The position numbers and the translations under genes were made by a program. A model generated the notes under the pieces. It worked only from the letters and a program-made list of their open reading frames with translations, was not told where the DNA came from and searched no databases. This document shows positions 1 through 8,278 of a stretch of DNA of 8,278 nucleotides, piece by piece. Position 1 is the stretch's first letter; each line of letters starts with the position of its first letter. Source of the stretch: Mycoplasmataceae bacterium (lineage in GTDB: Bacteria > Bacillota_I > Bacilli_A > Mycoplasmatales > Metamycoplasmataceae); contig JAFWJI010000067.1 of NCBI GenBank assembly GCA_017511585.1, positions 1 to 8,278 on the forward strand. The letters run 5' to 3'.

Positions 1-408
1 AATAATCCTAAAAAAATTAATTGAATAGGAAATGAAATTGGTTGCGGTGTAGGAATGCAATCTATCGATATTATGATTGATTATGAAGATCAAACAAATC
101 AATTAAAAACTGCTGTTGTTGAACTAAAAGCTGATGGTAGCAATAAATATCCTAATTATATAGGGTATCAAATGGAGAGATATATAGATTGAATGATACA
201 ATATTATAAACCAAATAGATATACCGATATAGAACCGATTTTATTAATTCCTTCTATAACTAATAAAAAAACTAAATCTTATGAACAAATGTTGAAAACT
301 ATTTCACATTTTAATAATAAATTTAAAAATTATTGTCAAGGAATTAAAGTTATAGAATTTGACTTTGATAGTGAAGGTTATATTTCTTTTAATGTTCTTA
401 CATACTAA
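1..408 (+). CDS. PD-(D/E)XK nuclease, C-terminal part (possible restriction or repair endonuclease)
   Basis: This is the 3' end of a gene that starts before the window. The frame is open from base 1 and gives 135 residues ending at TAA (406-408), provided that TGA at 22-24 and at 190-192 is read as Trp. The fragment carries a nuclease-like core: an Asp in the segment SIDIMID (fragment residue 23), then VVELK with Glu41 and Lys43, matching the D...ExK metal-binding pattern. A QxxxY motif follows (QMERY, residues 57-61), as in RecB-like and NucS-like members of this superfamily. Glu12 could be an additional motif I acidic residue. These motifs suggest Mg2+-dependent DNA cleavage. The specific family and target cannot be named, because the N-terminal part and any partner methylase lie outside the window. 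A restriction enzyme or a DUF91/NucS-type nuclease are both possible. The gene converges on smc and shares its terminator. Confidence 0.6.
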
Positions 409-513
409 TTTTTGATGTGTGTTAATTAATTTGTAATATTTCTTTTTAAAATAATTTCAATTTTATTAAAAATCTTTCCCATCAAATCAACTAATAGATC
501 GATTAATATATAA

Positions 514-543
514 AAAAACCCTATTGATTTAAATAGGGTTTTT
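514..543. terminator. Bidirectional intrinsic terminator between nuclease gene and smc
   Basis: A perfect 12-bp stem (514-525 paired with 532-543) encloses a 6-base loop, GATTTA. The stem contains the block CCCTA/TAGGG. It runs into T residues on the right for + strand transcripts, and into a run of A (512-518, T on the minus strand) for transcripts leaving smc. It lies 105 nt after the nuclease stop and 12 nt after the smc stop, which is the expected arrangement for convergent genes. The rest of the 409-555 gap shows no gene or other signal. Confidence 0.85.
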
Positions 544-555
544 ATTAAAATTTAA

Positions 556-3489
556 TTATTCAACATATTCATCTATTAGTTGTTTTGCTTTAGCTAATTC
601 AACGCTAAAAAATGATGTAACTCCTCTTTTTTGCATTGTTGCTCCAAGTAAATGATCTACTCTTGACATTGTTCCATGACGGTGAGTTATTACAAGGAAT
701 TGAGTATCTTTTTTTAATTTTTGTAAAAATTCTGCAAAACGAACAACATTAGCTTCATCTAGAGCTGCTTCTACTTCGTCTAGAATACATAAAGGTAGTG
801 GTTTTGCTTTTATAATTGCAAACAATAAAGATATAGCAATTAATGATTTTTCTCCACCAGAAAATAATTTTAAATTTTGAATAGATTTTCCAGGAGGTTG
901 AGCCTTAATATCAATTCCTGATTCTAAAGGATTATATGGATCTAATAAAAATATTCTAGCTTCTCCACCACCAAACATTTCTCTAAAGACATTATTAAAT
1001 TCTTTATTTACAATATCTAAAGTATCTTCAATTCTAGAAATAATAATTGAATCCATTTCTTTAATTGCATCATTAATAAGTTTTTTAGCTTCTTCAAGCT
1101 CCATTTTATCCTTATTAATTACATCATGTCTTTCTTTAACTTCTTCATACATTTTAATCGAATCAAGATTTATATTTCCTAATTCTGAAATTTCTGTTTT
1201 TAATATTGAAACAATTTGTCTTGCTTCTTCAAGAGGAATGTTTAACTTAAATTGTTCTCTAGCTGAATCAAAAGTTAATTGATAATGTTCAGATAAACGT
1301 TTAGTTGCATCATTTATATAAAACTCTGCTTTTGTTTTTTCCATGTCTTTATCTGAATATGCTTCTATAATCAAACGTAATGATTTTTCAAATTCTTTTT
1401 TAGATACTTGAATTTGGTTAATATCGTTTGTAAGTGTTTCTAATTTATCTTTTTTAGATTTTATTGTTGCACTTAAAATTGATTTTTGAGATCTAACTTC
1501 ATTTAATTCAACATCTATAGATTGAACATTTGATTCATCAAATTTTTCTTTCGACATTGATTCAAACTCTACTCTTAAATTTGTAAATTTTTCTTTAAGA
1601 ACTAATAATCTATCATTATTTCTAACTAATTCAATTGTTATTTGATCTATTAATGACTGTTTTTCACCTTTAATACTTTCTAATTTAGAAATATCTTGGT
1701 TTGCTAATATTACAATTTCTTCTAATTGAGGAATTATATTTTTAATTTGTTCAATTTGATTATCAATTCCTAAAATATTAGAAGTTTGTTTAGTTCCTCC
1801 TGTCATAATTCCACCAGGACGAATTAAATCTCCATCTAAAGATACAACTAAGTATTTTTTATCTACAATATGAGAAATTTCATTTGCAACATTGATATCT
1901 TCTACAACAATAACATTACCTAATAAAAAATTAACTAAATTAATAAATTTATCATTAACATTAACTAAATCAGAAGCAATTCCAATAAAACCAGCATGAT
2001 TTTTTATTCTTACTAAATATTCAGCTTTAATTTCTTTAGGTGTAATTGATGATAAAGGAATAAAAGTTGCTCTACCACCATTATTTGATTTTAAAAATTC
2101 AATGATTTTAACAGCAACATTAGAATCATCAACAACAATATGTTGGACAGCATTTTGTAAAATAGAATCCATGGCTGAAATATATTTTTCAGGAATTGTT
2201 ATTAAATCAGATACTGTACCATGCATTTTACCTTTAAATAAAGAAGCATTGTCTAAAACTGTTTTAGTACCTTTAAATAAATTAGATTTAGATTCTTTAT
2301 AATCATTTAAAACATCTAATTTTGATCTTGCCTTCATTAATTTTGATTTAGAAGAATTTTCTCTCATTCTAAGTTCAGCAACTTGAATTTCTATTTTTTC
2401 AATTTCTTTTCTTCTATTTGATAAATCTTTAGAAGTTGTTTCTTTTCATTCTTCAGAATGTTTGATTTGAGAAGATAATGATTCTAGTTCTTTTTTAATT
2501 GCATCTAATCTTTCTTGAGAAGCAACAGAAATTTGGCCAGAAATTATCATTTCTCTTTTTATTTCTTCATTTTTAAAAGCAATTTCTAATTGTTGTAATT
2601 TATCATTAATTTCATCTAATTGTTTTGTTAATTCAATAACATCTTCATCTAATTGTTTTTTATACTCTAAAGTATCTTCTAATTTTTTTTCATCAAATTT
2701 AATTTTTTGATCTAAATCATCTTTTGTTTCTTGAAAACCATCAATTTCTGATTTTAAAATTTCTATTCTTTCTCTATAGTGTAATAAATCATGAACTAAA
2801 AGGCCTACTTCTACATCTTTTAATTCTTTTGATTTAGCAATATAAATTTGAGCTTTTTCAGATTGTTTTTCTAATGGTTTTAATTGTTTTTCTAATTCAT
2901 TAACAACAACATTAACTTTATCTAAAGTTTCTGAAGTTTTATCTAATTTTCTTTGAGCTTCTATCTTTTTAGATTTATATTTTGATGTTCCAGCAGCATC
3001 TTCAATAATTCCTCTTCTTTGTTCAGGAGTAGATTGAGCAATATCACTAACTGTTCCTTGTGAAATAATTGCTAATGAAGATTTTGAAATACCTGATTCA
3101 AATGCAATATCTCTAATATCTTTAAATCTTGCAATTTGATCATTTATATAGTAAGTATTATTACCTTTACCTCTTTCAAGAACTCTAGAAATTGTAAAAA
3201 TTTTATGAGGAATAGATACTGCGCCATCGCTATTATCAAAAGTTAATGTAACTGAACATTTGTTCATTGGTTTTTCTGTTTTAGAACCTGAAAAAATTAC
3301 ATCTTCCATAGAATCACCACGAAGTGCTTTAGAAGATTGTTCACCTAAAACTCATCTAACAGCATCATTAATGTTAGATTTTCCTGAACCATTAGGACCT
3401 ACAATCCCAACAACTCCTCCATCAAAAGAAAAACTAACCTTATCTGCAAAAGATTTAAATCCTTCCGCTTCTACTTTTATTAACTTCAT
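556..3489 (-). CDS. smc: Chromosome partition/condensation ATPase SMC
   Basis: SMC forms a dimeric ring that uses ATP to organise and segregate the chromosome, normally with ScpA and ScpB (not in this window). The 977-residue protein is continuous when TGA at 3352-3354 (residue 46) and 2446-2448 (residue 348) is read as Trp. The order of parts is complete. The N-terminal head begins MKLIKVEAEGFKSFADK, with Walker A GPNGSGKS at 31-38, the Q-loop region near residue 144 (SQGTVSDI) and PEQRR plus EDAAG at 155-167. A coiled coil follows to about 415, then the hinge at about 418-567, with GGRATFIPL and the closing GGIMTGGTK. After a second coiled coil comes the C-terminal head, with signature SGGEK (877-881), Walker B LCILDE (900-905) and H-loop His936. 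The length is near that of other mollicute SMCs but about 200 shorter than Bacillus SMC; the arms are reduced. The start is supported by the usual SMC N-terminus and an upstream GAGGA. Confidence 0.97.
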
Positions 3490-3492
3490 AAT

Positions 3493-3497
3493 TCCTC
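3493..3497 (-). promoter_or_regulatory. Ribosome binding site of smc
   Basis: The minus strand reads GAGGA, then 3 bases, then the ATG at 3487-3489. It is a clear purine-rich site in a very AT-rich leader and supports this start. The spacing is a little short. Confidence 0.7.
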
Positions 3498-3517
3498 ACT
3501 TTTAAATATTTAATAAC

Positions 3518-3538
3518 TATAATTTAAACTAAATTATA
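3518..3538 (-). promoter_or_regulatory. Possible smc promoter -10 inside an AT-only inverted repeat
   Basis: In the 77-nt gap between gapN and smc, the minus strand contains TATAAT (3533-3538). This matches the sigma-70-type -10 box perfectly and lies 43 nt before the smc start. No good -35 is visible at 17 nt spacing and there is no TG extension. The box forms the left end of a perfect 9-bp inverted repeat with a 3-base centre, TATAATTTA-GTT-TAAATTATA on the minus strand. Because the sequence is symmetric, a TATAAT also faces the opposite way. In DNA this AT-rich, such matches arise easily by chance. Confidence 0.3.
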
Positions 3539-3566
3539 TATTTTAATGAAAATTAAATATTGATAA

Positions 3567-5009
3567 TTAACTATTTTCAATAATTCCTTTAATTCTATTC
3601 ATTGATAATATAGATTCTCTAATACCTTGTAATCCTTTACCAGAATGTTTTATTCCACCAAATGGGAATATATCAGGGGATCTAGATGAACTTTTATTGA
3701 TATTTACTGTCACTACTTCTAATCTATTTGCAATTTCAAATGCTAAATCAATTTTTTTTGTAAAAATAGATGCTTGAAGTCCGAATTTAGAACTATTTGT
3801 CATTTTGATAGCTTCTTCAATAGTATCAAAAAACATTATTGGTAAAACTGGTCCAAATTGTTCTTCTTTAATAATTTTGGCATTATCAGAAACATTAAAT
3901 AAAACAATAGGTTTTAAAATGTTATTACCTACAATTTTAACCTTTTGAGCTGATTTTGCTCCGTGATAAAAAGCATCTTCTAATAATTTCAAATTATGTA
4001 TTACCGCCTCTTTATCAATAAGTTCAGTAATATCATAATTTCCTTTAGCAGCTGAACCGATGGTTAAAAATTTTAATTGAAAATTCATTTCATCTAAAAA
4101 TTCTTTTTTAATTTTATTATCTACAAAAACTCTTTTAATACTTGTACAACGTTGACCATTATATGTAAAAGAACCTTTAATTATCTCTTTAACTACTTTT
4201 TTAATATTAACATCTTCTAAAACAATAGCAGCATCTTTACCACCTAATTCTAAAACCATTGGTATTAATGGTTGTTTTTTAGCAATATGTATTCCTACTT
4301 TTGTACTTCCTGTAAAACTTATCATATCTATATTGTGATTTTCTATTAATGTATCGCCTATTTCAGAACCTTTACCTATTACACAACTTATTTCTCCATT
4401 TGAAAAACCAGCTTTATATAATAAAGTGCTTATATATGCTGCTATACATGCACCTTGTGTTGAAGGTTTAAAAACTACAACATTTCCAGAAATTAATGCT
4501 GGAACAATTTTTGCAATTAATAAATTTAATGGATAGTTAAATGGAGTAATTGCTAATACTACACCTAATGGTTGTAGTGAAAAATTTCCTTGTTTTCCTT
4601 TTATATGATGAATTGATTCATCAATTACTCTATTATTACTTTTAATAATATTTTTATATTCATCAATTGTATCTTCAATATAATTAATTGTTCTTTCTAT
4701 TTCTTCTAAAGCTAATTTTTTATTTTTAGCAATTTCTCATATAAGAATACTTACTAAATCTTCTTTTTTTTGTTTTAATAATTCAACAAAATTAAGTAAT
4801 ATTTTTTTTCTATATTGAAAAGAAGTTTTTTGAAATTCATAAAAATGTTTTTTTGCATTTTGAAATATTAAATTTAATTCTTTAGAAGATTCAATTTTAG
4901 GAATTACTCCAAACACTTTATTATTAATTGGAGAAAAAACACATAGTCTATTTTGGAGATTAGTAATTACTTTATTTCCAACAGCAACTTTAAATAAACG
5001 CATTTTCAT
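3567..5009 (-). CDS. gapN: NADP-dependent, non-phosphorylating glyceraldehyde-3-phosphate dehydrogenase
   Basis: GapN oxidises glyceraldehyde 3-phosphate irreversibly to 3-phosphoglycerate and makes NADPH, bypassing the ATP-yielding GapA/Pgk steps in the cytosol. The 480-residue protein is continuous with TGA at 4737-4739 read as Trp91, and is close to the 475 residues of the streptococcal enzyme. It has the aldehyde dehydrogenase fold signatures in order: FNYP with the oxyanion-hole Asn158, FKPSTQG with Lys181, FTGST, ELGGKDAA with the general base Glu254, and GQRCTSIKR with the catalytic Cys288. EEQFGPVLP, GLQASIFTK and FPFGGIKHSGKG follow. As I recall the Streptococcus mutans numbering (Asn154, Lys177, Glu250, Cys284), each residue is offset by exactly four. 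GQRCTSIKR, KPSTQG and GLQASIFTK separate GapN from generic aldehyde dehydrogenases. A second in-frame ATG at 5001-5003 is an alternative start, better spaced (10 nt) from the GGAG at 5014-5017. It lies 11 nt downstream of nadK. Confidence 0.93.
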
Positions 5010-5013
5010 AAAA

Positions 5014-5017
5014 CTCC
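5014..5017 (-). promoter_or_regulatory. Ribosome binding site of gapN
   Basis: GGAG on the minus strand lies between the nadK stop (5021-5023) and the gapN start. It is 4 nt from the ATG at 5007-5009 and 10 nt from the ATG at 5001-5003, so it does not decide between the two starts. Its position directly behind the nadK stop fits translation of both from one mRNA. Confidence 0.6.
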
Positions 5018-5020
5018 AAC

Positions 5021-5764
5021 TTAAATTAATTTTTTCATTTTATTAATAAATCGATCAAAATTATCAATATTTAAAATAGATGCTTTAGATTTTATTTGTT
5101 TAATAAAAAATTCTTTAAATTTATTTTCATAAAAAATGTTATCACATTTTAATGAAAATAATTGATTAGTTTCATATTCCAATTTAACAACATCATTTTT
5201 TTGAAATAAAATTGGTTGATTAATATTTTTGTTGTAATAATATTGAGGACAATCTAATATATCAAATATAAATGAGGGATTGTTTCTAAAAATTATTGGA
5301 TAACGATAAGAACGAGCTAATCCAGTTGTTCCTATATAGTTAATAAATAATCATTTAGAACTGTAATTTTTAATTAATTCTTTATTGTTTATAATAGAAC
5401 TGCATTTTGTTATTTTTTTTGATTCAATAATTATTTCATTAATTGCAACATAATGTTTATTATTTGAAATTATTTTTAATAAATAGAACTTTTTAAACAA
5501 ATCATTTTGTTTTAAATTTATTTTAAATAATTCATTTATGTCAATAGAAGAAATAAAACCAATCTTACCTTCATTTATTAATACCAACTTTATAGATTGA
5601 TTATAATATTTTTTTAAAACCTTTAAAAAAGTTCCATCTCCGCCAAATACAAAAATTAAATCTATATTGTTATTATTTTCAGAAAATTCTAAATTAGAAA
5701 AATGTTTTAAAATTTTATCTTTGTAAATTTTTATTTTATTTTCTGGATAAATACTAAAATTCAT
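5021..5764 (-). CDS. nadK: NAD kinase (ATP-dependent NAD+ to NADP+), divergent
   Basis: The product would phosphorylate NAD+ to NADP+, the only known route to NADP in bacteria. The 247-residue frame is continuous with TGA at 5351-5353 read as Trp138. Family signatures are the phosphate-binding GGDGT at 41-45 with catalytic Asp43, then NEGKIGF at 64-70 (usually NTGKLGF) and AINEIII, which holds the conserved Asn-Glu pair. The C-terminal half is less typical. Where most NAD kinases have a GDG...TPTGSTAY stretch, this protein has WLFINYIGTTGLARS, lacking the usual Asp and Tyr. NQPILF further on resembles the usual RPLVL strand. The length is slightly below the usual 260-300. No Shine-Dalgarno is visible; the start lies 9 nt after the thiI stop, which suggests coupled translation. 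The next gene, gapN, uses the NADP+ this enzyme makes. Confidence 0.83.
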
Positions 5765-5773
5765 TAATTAATT

Positions 5774-6928
5774 TTACTTTAATATTTTAAAATGTAATTT
5801 TTCTATGTTTTTTTCTATAGATTTTTTTTCTAGTTCTAATAACATATCTAATTCTTGTTCTAAATTAGAGGCGGTGGTTTCTGTTGGTTTTGTTGCTGGA
5901 TTATTAGGAGCAAATAATTCACAAGTTTCACAAGCTTTTATTATTGAGATGTTAAAAAGATTTAATTTTTCAGATTGTTTAATTGTTTCTAATTTATCTT
6001 TTGTTAATAATGGTTGAAAAACTGGTAAATTAGTTTGACTATGAATAGTTTTCATTGCTTCCATTGTTTGAGAAGCAACTTGACCTAAATTTTCTCCATT
6101 AGAAATTGCTAAACAATTTTTTTGGTTTGCAATAATAGTTGCATTTCTATAAAAACTTCTTCTCATTAAAACTATCTTATAGGATTGATTAGATACTAGA
6201 CCAATATAATTCATTAAATCAGTATAGTTGAATAAAAATAATGTAGATTTTGATTGATATTTGTTCAATTCTTCAATAATTAATTTAATTTTCTTAATTG
6301 TCATTTCATCTGTGTGAGGAGGTGAAATGAAAGATAAAAAATATAATTTAACTCCTCTTTTCATCATTTCAAAAGCAGCTACTGGTGAATCGATTCCGCC
6401 AGATAATAAATGTAATGCTTTTCCGCTAGAACCTACTGGTAATCCGCCTAAACCAATATATTTTTTTCAAAATATATAAGAATAATCTTTATGAATTTCA
6501 ATATTTAATTCAATATCTGGATTTTTAACATCTACTTTTAATTTAGAAAAATTTTTTAAAATTATTGAACCAAAATGATTATTTAATTCCAAAGAATCCA
6601 TATGAAAGTTTTTTCATTTTCTTCTACAATTCATTTTAAAAGTAGAATATTGATTTAATTCTAAATTCAATACAATATTTTTTCAAACTTCTAAATTAGT
6701 TTTAGATTTTATAACTGGCGAAAATGAAGAAATTCCAAATACATAATTTAAAGAATTTAAGTTTTCTTCTGAAAATGGGATAAAGATTCGATCTATTTGA
6801 ATATCTATATTTTCAAACTTAATATTGCAAATATTTTGAATATTTGTTACTAATTTATTAATAAAAAACATTTTGTTTTTACCTTTTAAAGATAATTCAC
6901 CAAATCTAATTAATATTTTGTCATACAT
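5774..6928 (-). CDS. thiI: tRNA 4-thiouridine synthase ThiI
   Basis: ThiI adenylates uridine 8 of tRNA and inserts sulphur to give 4-thiouridine; in some bacteria it also serves thiamine thiazole synthesis. The 384-residue protein is continuous with TGA read as Trp at residues 82, 105 and 154. An N-terminal ferredoxin-like part begins MYDKILIRFGELSLKGKNK and leads into a THUMP domain (about 60-165), ending with GLGGLPVGSSGK. The PP-loop SGGIDS follows at 176-181. The adenylation domain carries GENLGQVASQT (278-288) and, near the C-terminus, ACETCELFAP with Cys333 and Cys336 in the place of the conserved ThiI cysteine. There is no C-terminal rhodanese domain, as in Bacillus ThiI, so sulphur should come directly from a cysteine desulfurase, which is not encoded in the window. 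The start codon overlaps the stop of the upstream ezrA-like gene by one base. Confidence 0.95.
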
Positions 6929-8278
6929 TAGTTATTTACTCCCATTATTGTTTGTATTAAAACTTCTAATCCTTTTTCATATTGTCCTTCTTGTATTAAA
7001 GATTGACTTTCTAAAACTTTTTTATTGTACATATTATTTTTAATTCTATTGTATGAATACTCATTATTTATTAAGTAAAAAGATTTTATTATTACAACTT
7101 TTTTCAAACTAATCATTATAAATTTAGAAAGTAAATCAAAAAAAGTATCAACTTTATCTTTTAAATATTCTTCGCTATTAATTTCATGAATTTTATCTTC
7201 TACATATTTTTTTTGTTTTTCAATTAAAGAAATTATTTCTTTATCTTCAATACTTAATTTCACTCCCATTTGTCTTAATTGTGAAAAACCATTTACATAT
7301 ATTTTTTTTAATTTGTAGTACCTTAAACCTTGACTATATCCTTCTTTATAAAATGTTTCTATTCTTTTTTCTACATCATTTATTTGTTCAAAAAAAATAA
7401 GCATACTTTGAAGAATTTTTTCATATCTATTTTGCAACATAGAATTAGATAAATTTCCTGTTTGAAAATCTTCACGATAAAGATCTATATTTTTATTAAT
7501 TTCTTCTAAAAGAATTTTTAAATCATTGATATCTTCTTGAAAATTTAAATAAATCATTTTATCAATATGAGATATATTATTTACATTAAGTTTTAATTCA
7601 TCAAATTTTTTATCCACATTTATTGAAAATTGTTTAATTTCTTCATATCCATGTTGATTTACTTCATCATGAAAAAAATAATATGCTTGAACTTCTTTTT
7701 TTATTAAAAAAGTTAAATTTAATAAACTATTAAAAACTTTTTCTATATTTTTTTCTGTTGCTTCAATTTCTAAATTAAAAAAATTTTTTTTAACTTCTTC
7801 AATTTCTAATTCAACATTTTTGATAGCAAAATCAATATCTGAATTATTTAAATTAATATCATTTTTAGTTTTTTCAAAATATTCTAAAACTTTATTAAAT
7901 TGATTTTTTATATTAACTAAACAAGTTTCTTTAAATGAATCATAATAATTTGCAAAAAGAATTAAATCATATAAATTTTTTTTAAATAAATTGAAATTAG
8001 TTAATGATTCACTAAAATTATGTTTATCAACATTTTCAATTGCATAATTTAAAAATGTATCAATTGATTCCATTTTAGAATATAAATTTCTACTAAAACT
8101 TTCATTATTAATTTCAGATTCTCATTTTTGAATTAAATTTTTAAAATTATTAACTATTTTTGAATACTTATATTTTTTATTTTCAAATTCTTTTATTGGA
8201 TCAATAAATTTAGATGTTTCATTATTAACTTCTTCTTTTATTTTCTCAATTTGTTGTTGGAATTGTTTTATATCTAAA
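6928..8278 (-). CDS. ezrA: EzrA-like septation ring regulator, 5' end cut by window edge
   Basis: EzrA is a membrane-anchored, spectrin-like coiled-coil protein that binds FtsZ and regulates division-ring assembly in Gram-positive relatives. The window holds the last 449 codons, continuous with TGA at 8122-8124 read as Trp; the N-terminal membrane segment would lie beyond the edge. The sequence is highly charged, rich in Lys, Glu, Asn and Ile, helical in appearance, and has no catalytic motif. The best family clue is the C-terminus: NNEYSYNR near the position of the EzrA NRYRS block, followed by LIQEGQYEKGLEVLIQTI, resembling the closing EzrA helix (EAE..F..G.Y..ALE.A..A.E). Bacillus ezrA (about 560 residues) is also encoded just upstream of nifZ-thiI, so the neighbourhood agrees. 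Other coiled-coil proteins cannot be excluded on this evidence. Confidence 0.7.
6939..6943 (-). promoter_or_regulatory. Ribosome binding site of thiI, inside the ezrA-like gene
   Basis: GGGAG on the minus strand is 10 nt before the thiI ATG (6926-6928). It lies within the last codons of the upstream gene (Met-Gly-Val-Asn-Asn-stop). With the TAATG stop/start overlap, it supports the chosen thiI start and translational coupling. Confidence 0.65.

Noticed and set aside
193..408. A separate 71-residue gene starting at the ATG at 193
   Set aside because: The ATG directly follows an in-frame TGA that encodes Trp. The frame continues upstream through the nuclease motifs to the window edge, and there is no ribosome binding site.
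2102..2302. Open frame on the + strand opposite smc
   Set aside because: It lies antisense to the conserved SMC hinge region, has no recognisable product and no ribosome binding site. It is a shadow of the real gene.
556..3489. smc as two or three broken pieces (pseudogene)
   Set aside because: The breaks at 2446-2448 and 3352-3354 are TGA codons in one continuous frame and are read as Trp. There is no frameshift.
3260..3505. Open frame on the + strand opposite the smc start
   Set aside because: It is fully explained as the complement of the Walker A region of SMC. The Pro/Ser-rich composition is unlike the other proteins here.
3518..3538. Inverted repeat as a terminator of gapN
   Set aside because: The stem is entirely A-T paired and has no proper T-tract behind it, so it would be too weak for intrinsic termination.
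3567..5009. gapN as two separate truncated genes
   Set aside because: Only one TGA (4737-4739) interrupts the frame. The region 4326-4736 translates into the expected aldehyde dehydrogenase sequence, including FNYP and FKPSTQG.
5805..6017. Open frame on the + strand opposite thiI
   Set aside because: It is antisense to the conserved C-terminal domain of ThiI and shows no independent coding signal.
7761..7800. Long A and T runs in the ezrA-like gene as phase-variation tracts
   Set aside because: Runs of 7 to 8 A or T are common throughout this AT-rich window and encode Lys/Phe/Asn. The frame is intact, and nothing singles these runs out.

Overview
The window is AT-rich DNA from a wall-less bacterium (Mollicutes) that reads UGA as tryptophan. 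Every gene here becomes continuous only if in-frame TGA is read through. I count ten tryptophan codons; all ten are TGA and none is TGG. All six visible stop codons are TAA. A gene with an EzrA-like C-terminus, together with GapN and an SMC of about 977 residues, points to the Spiroplasma/Entomoplasma/Mesoplasma/mycoides side of the class. That placement is an inference, not a proof.

Layout: on the + strand, 1-408 is the 3' end of a PD-(D/E)XK nuclease gene that enters from outside the window. It converges on a long minus-strand cluster, and the two share one hairpin terminator at 514-543. The minus cluster is transcribed from right to left: an ezrA-like gene (6928-8278, cut at the window edge), thiI (5774-6928), nadK (5021-5764), gapN (3567-5009) and smc (556-3489). 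The first four are packed with a 1-nt overlap and gaps of 9 and 11 nt, which suggests one transcript. The smc gene follows after 77 nt and may have its own weak promoter as well as read-through.

How the genes fit together: NadK phosphorylates NAD+ to NADP+, and GapN reduces NADP+ while oxidising glyceraldehyde 3-phosphate. The pair therefore makes and fills the NADP(H) pool. ThiI adds sulphur to tRNA uridine 8. EzrA-like protein and SMC belong to division and chromosome organisation. The set is mostly housekeeping. I see no insertion sequence, CRISPR array, tRNA, rRNA or prophage gene. I found no convincing new system; the least ordinary items are the edge nuclease and the divergent nucleotide-binding motif of NadK.
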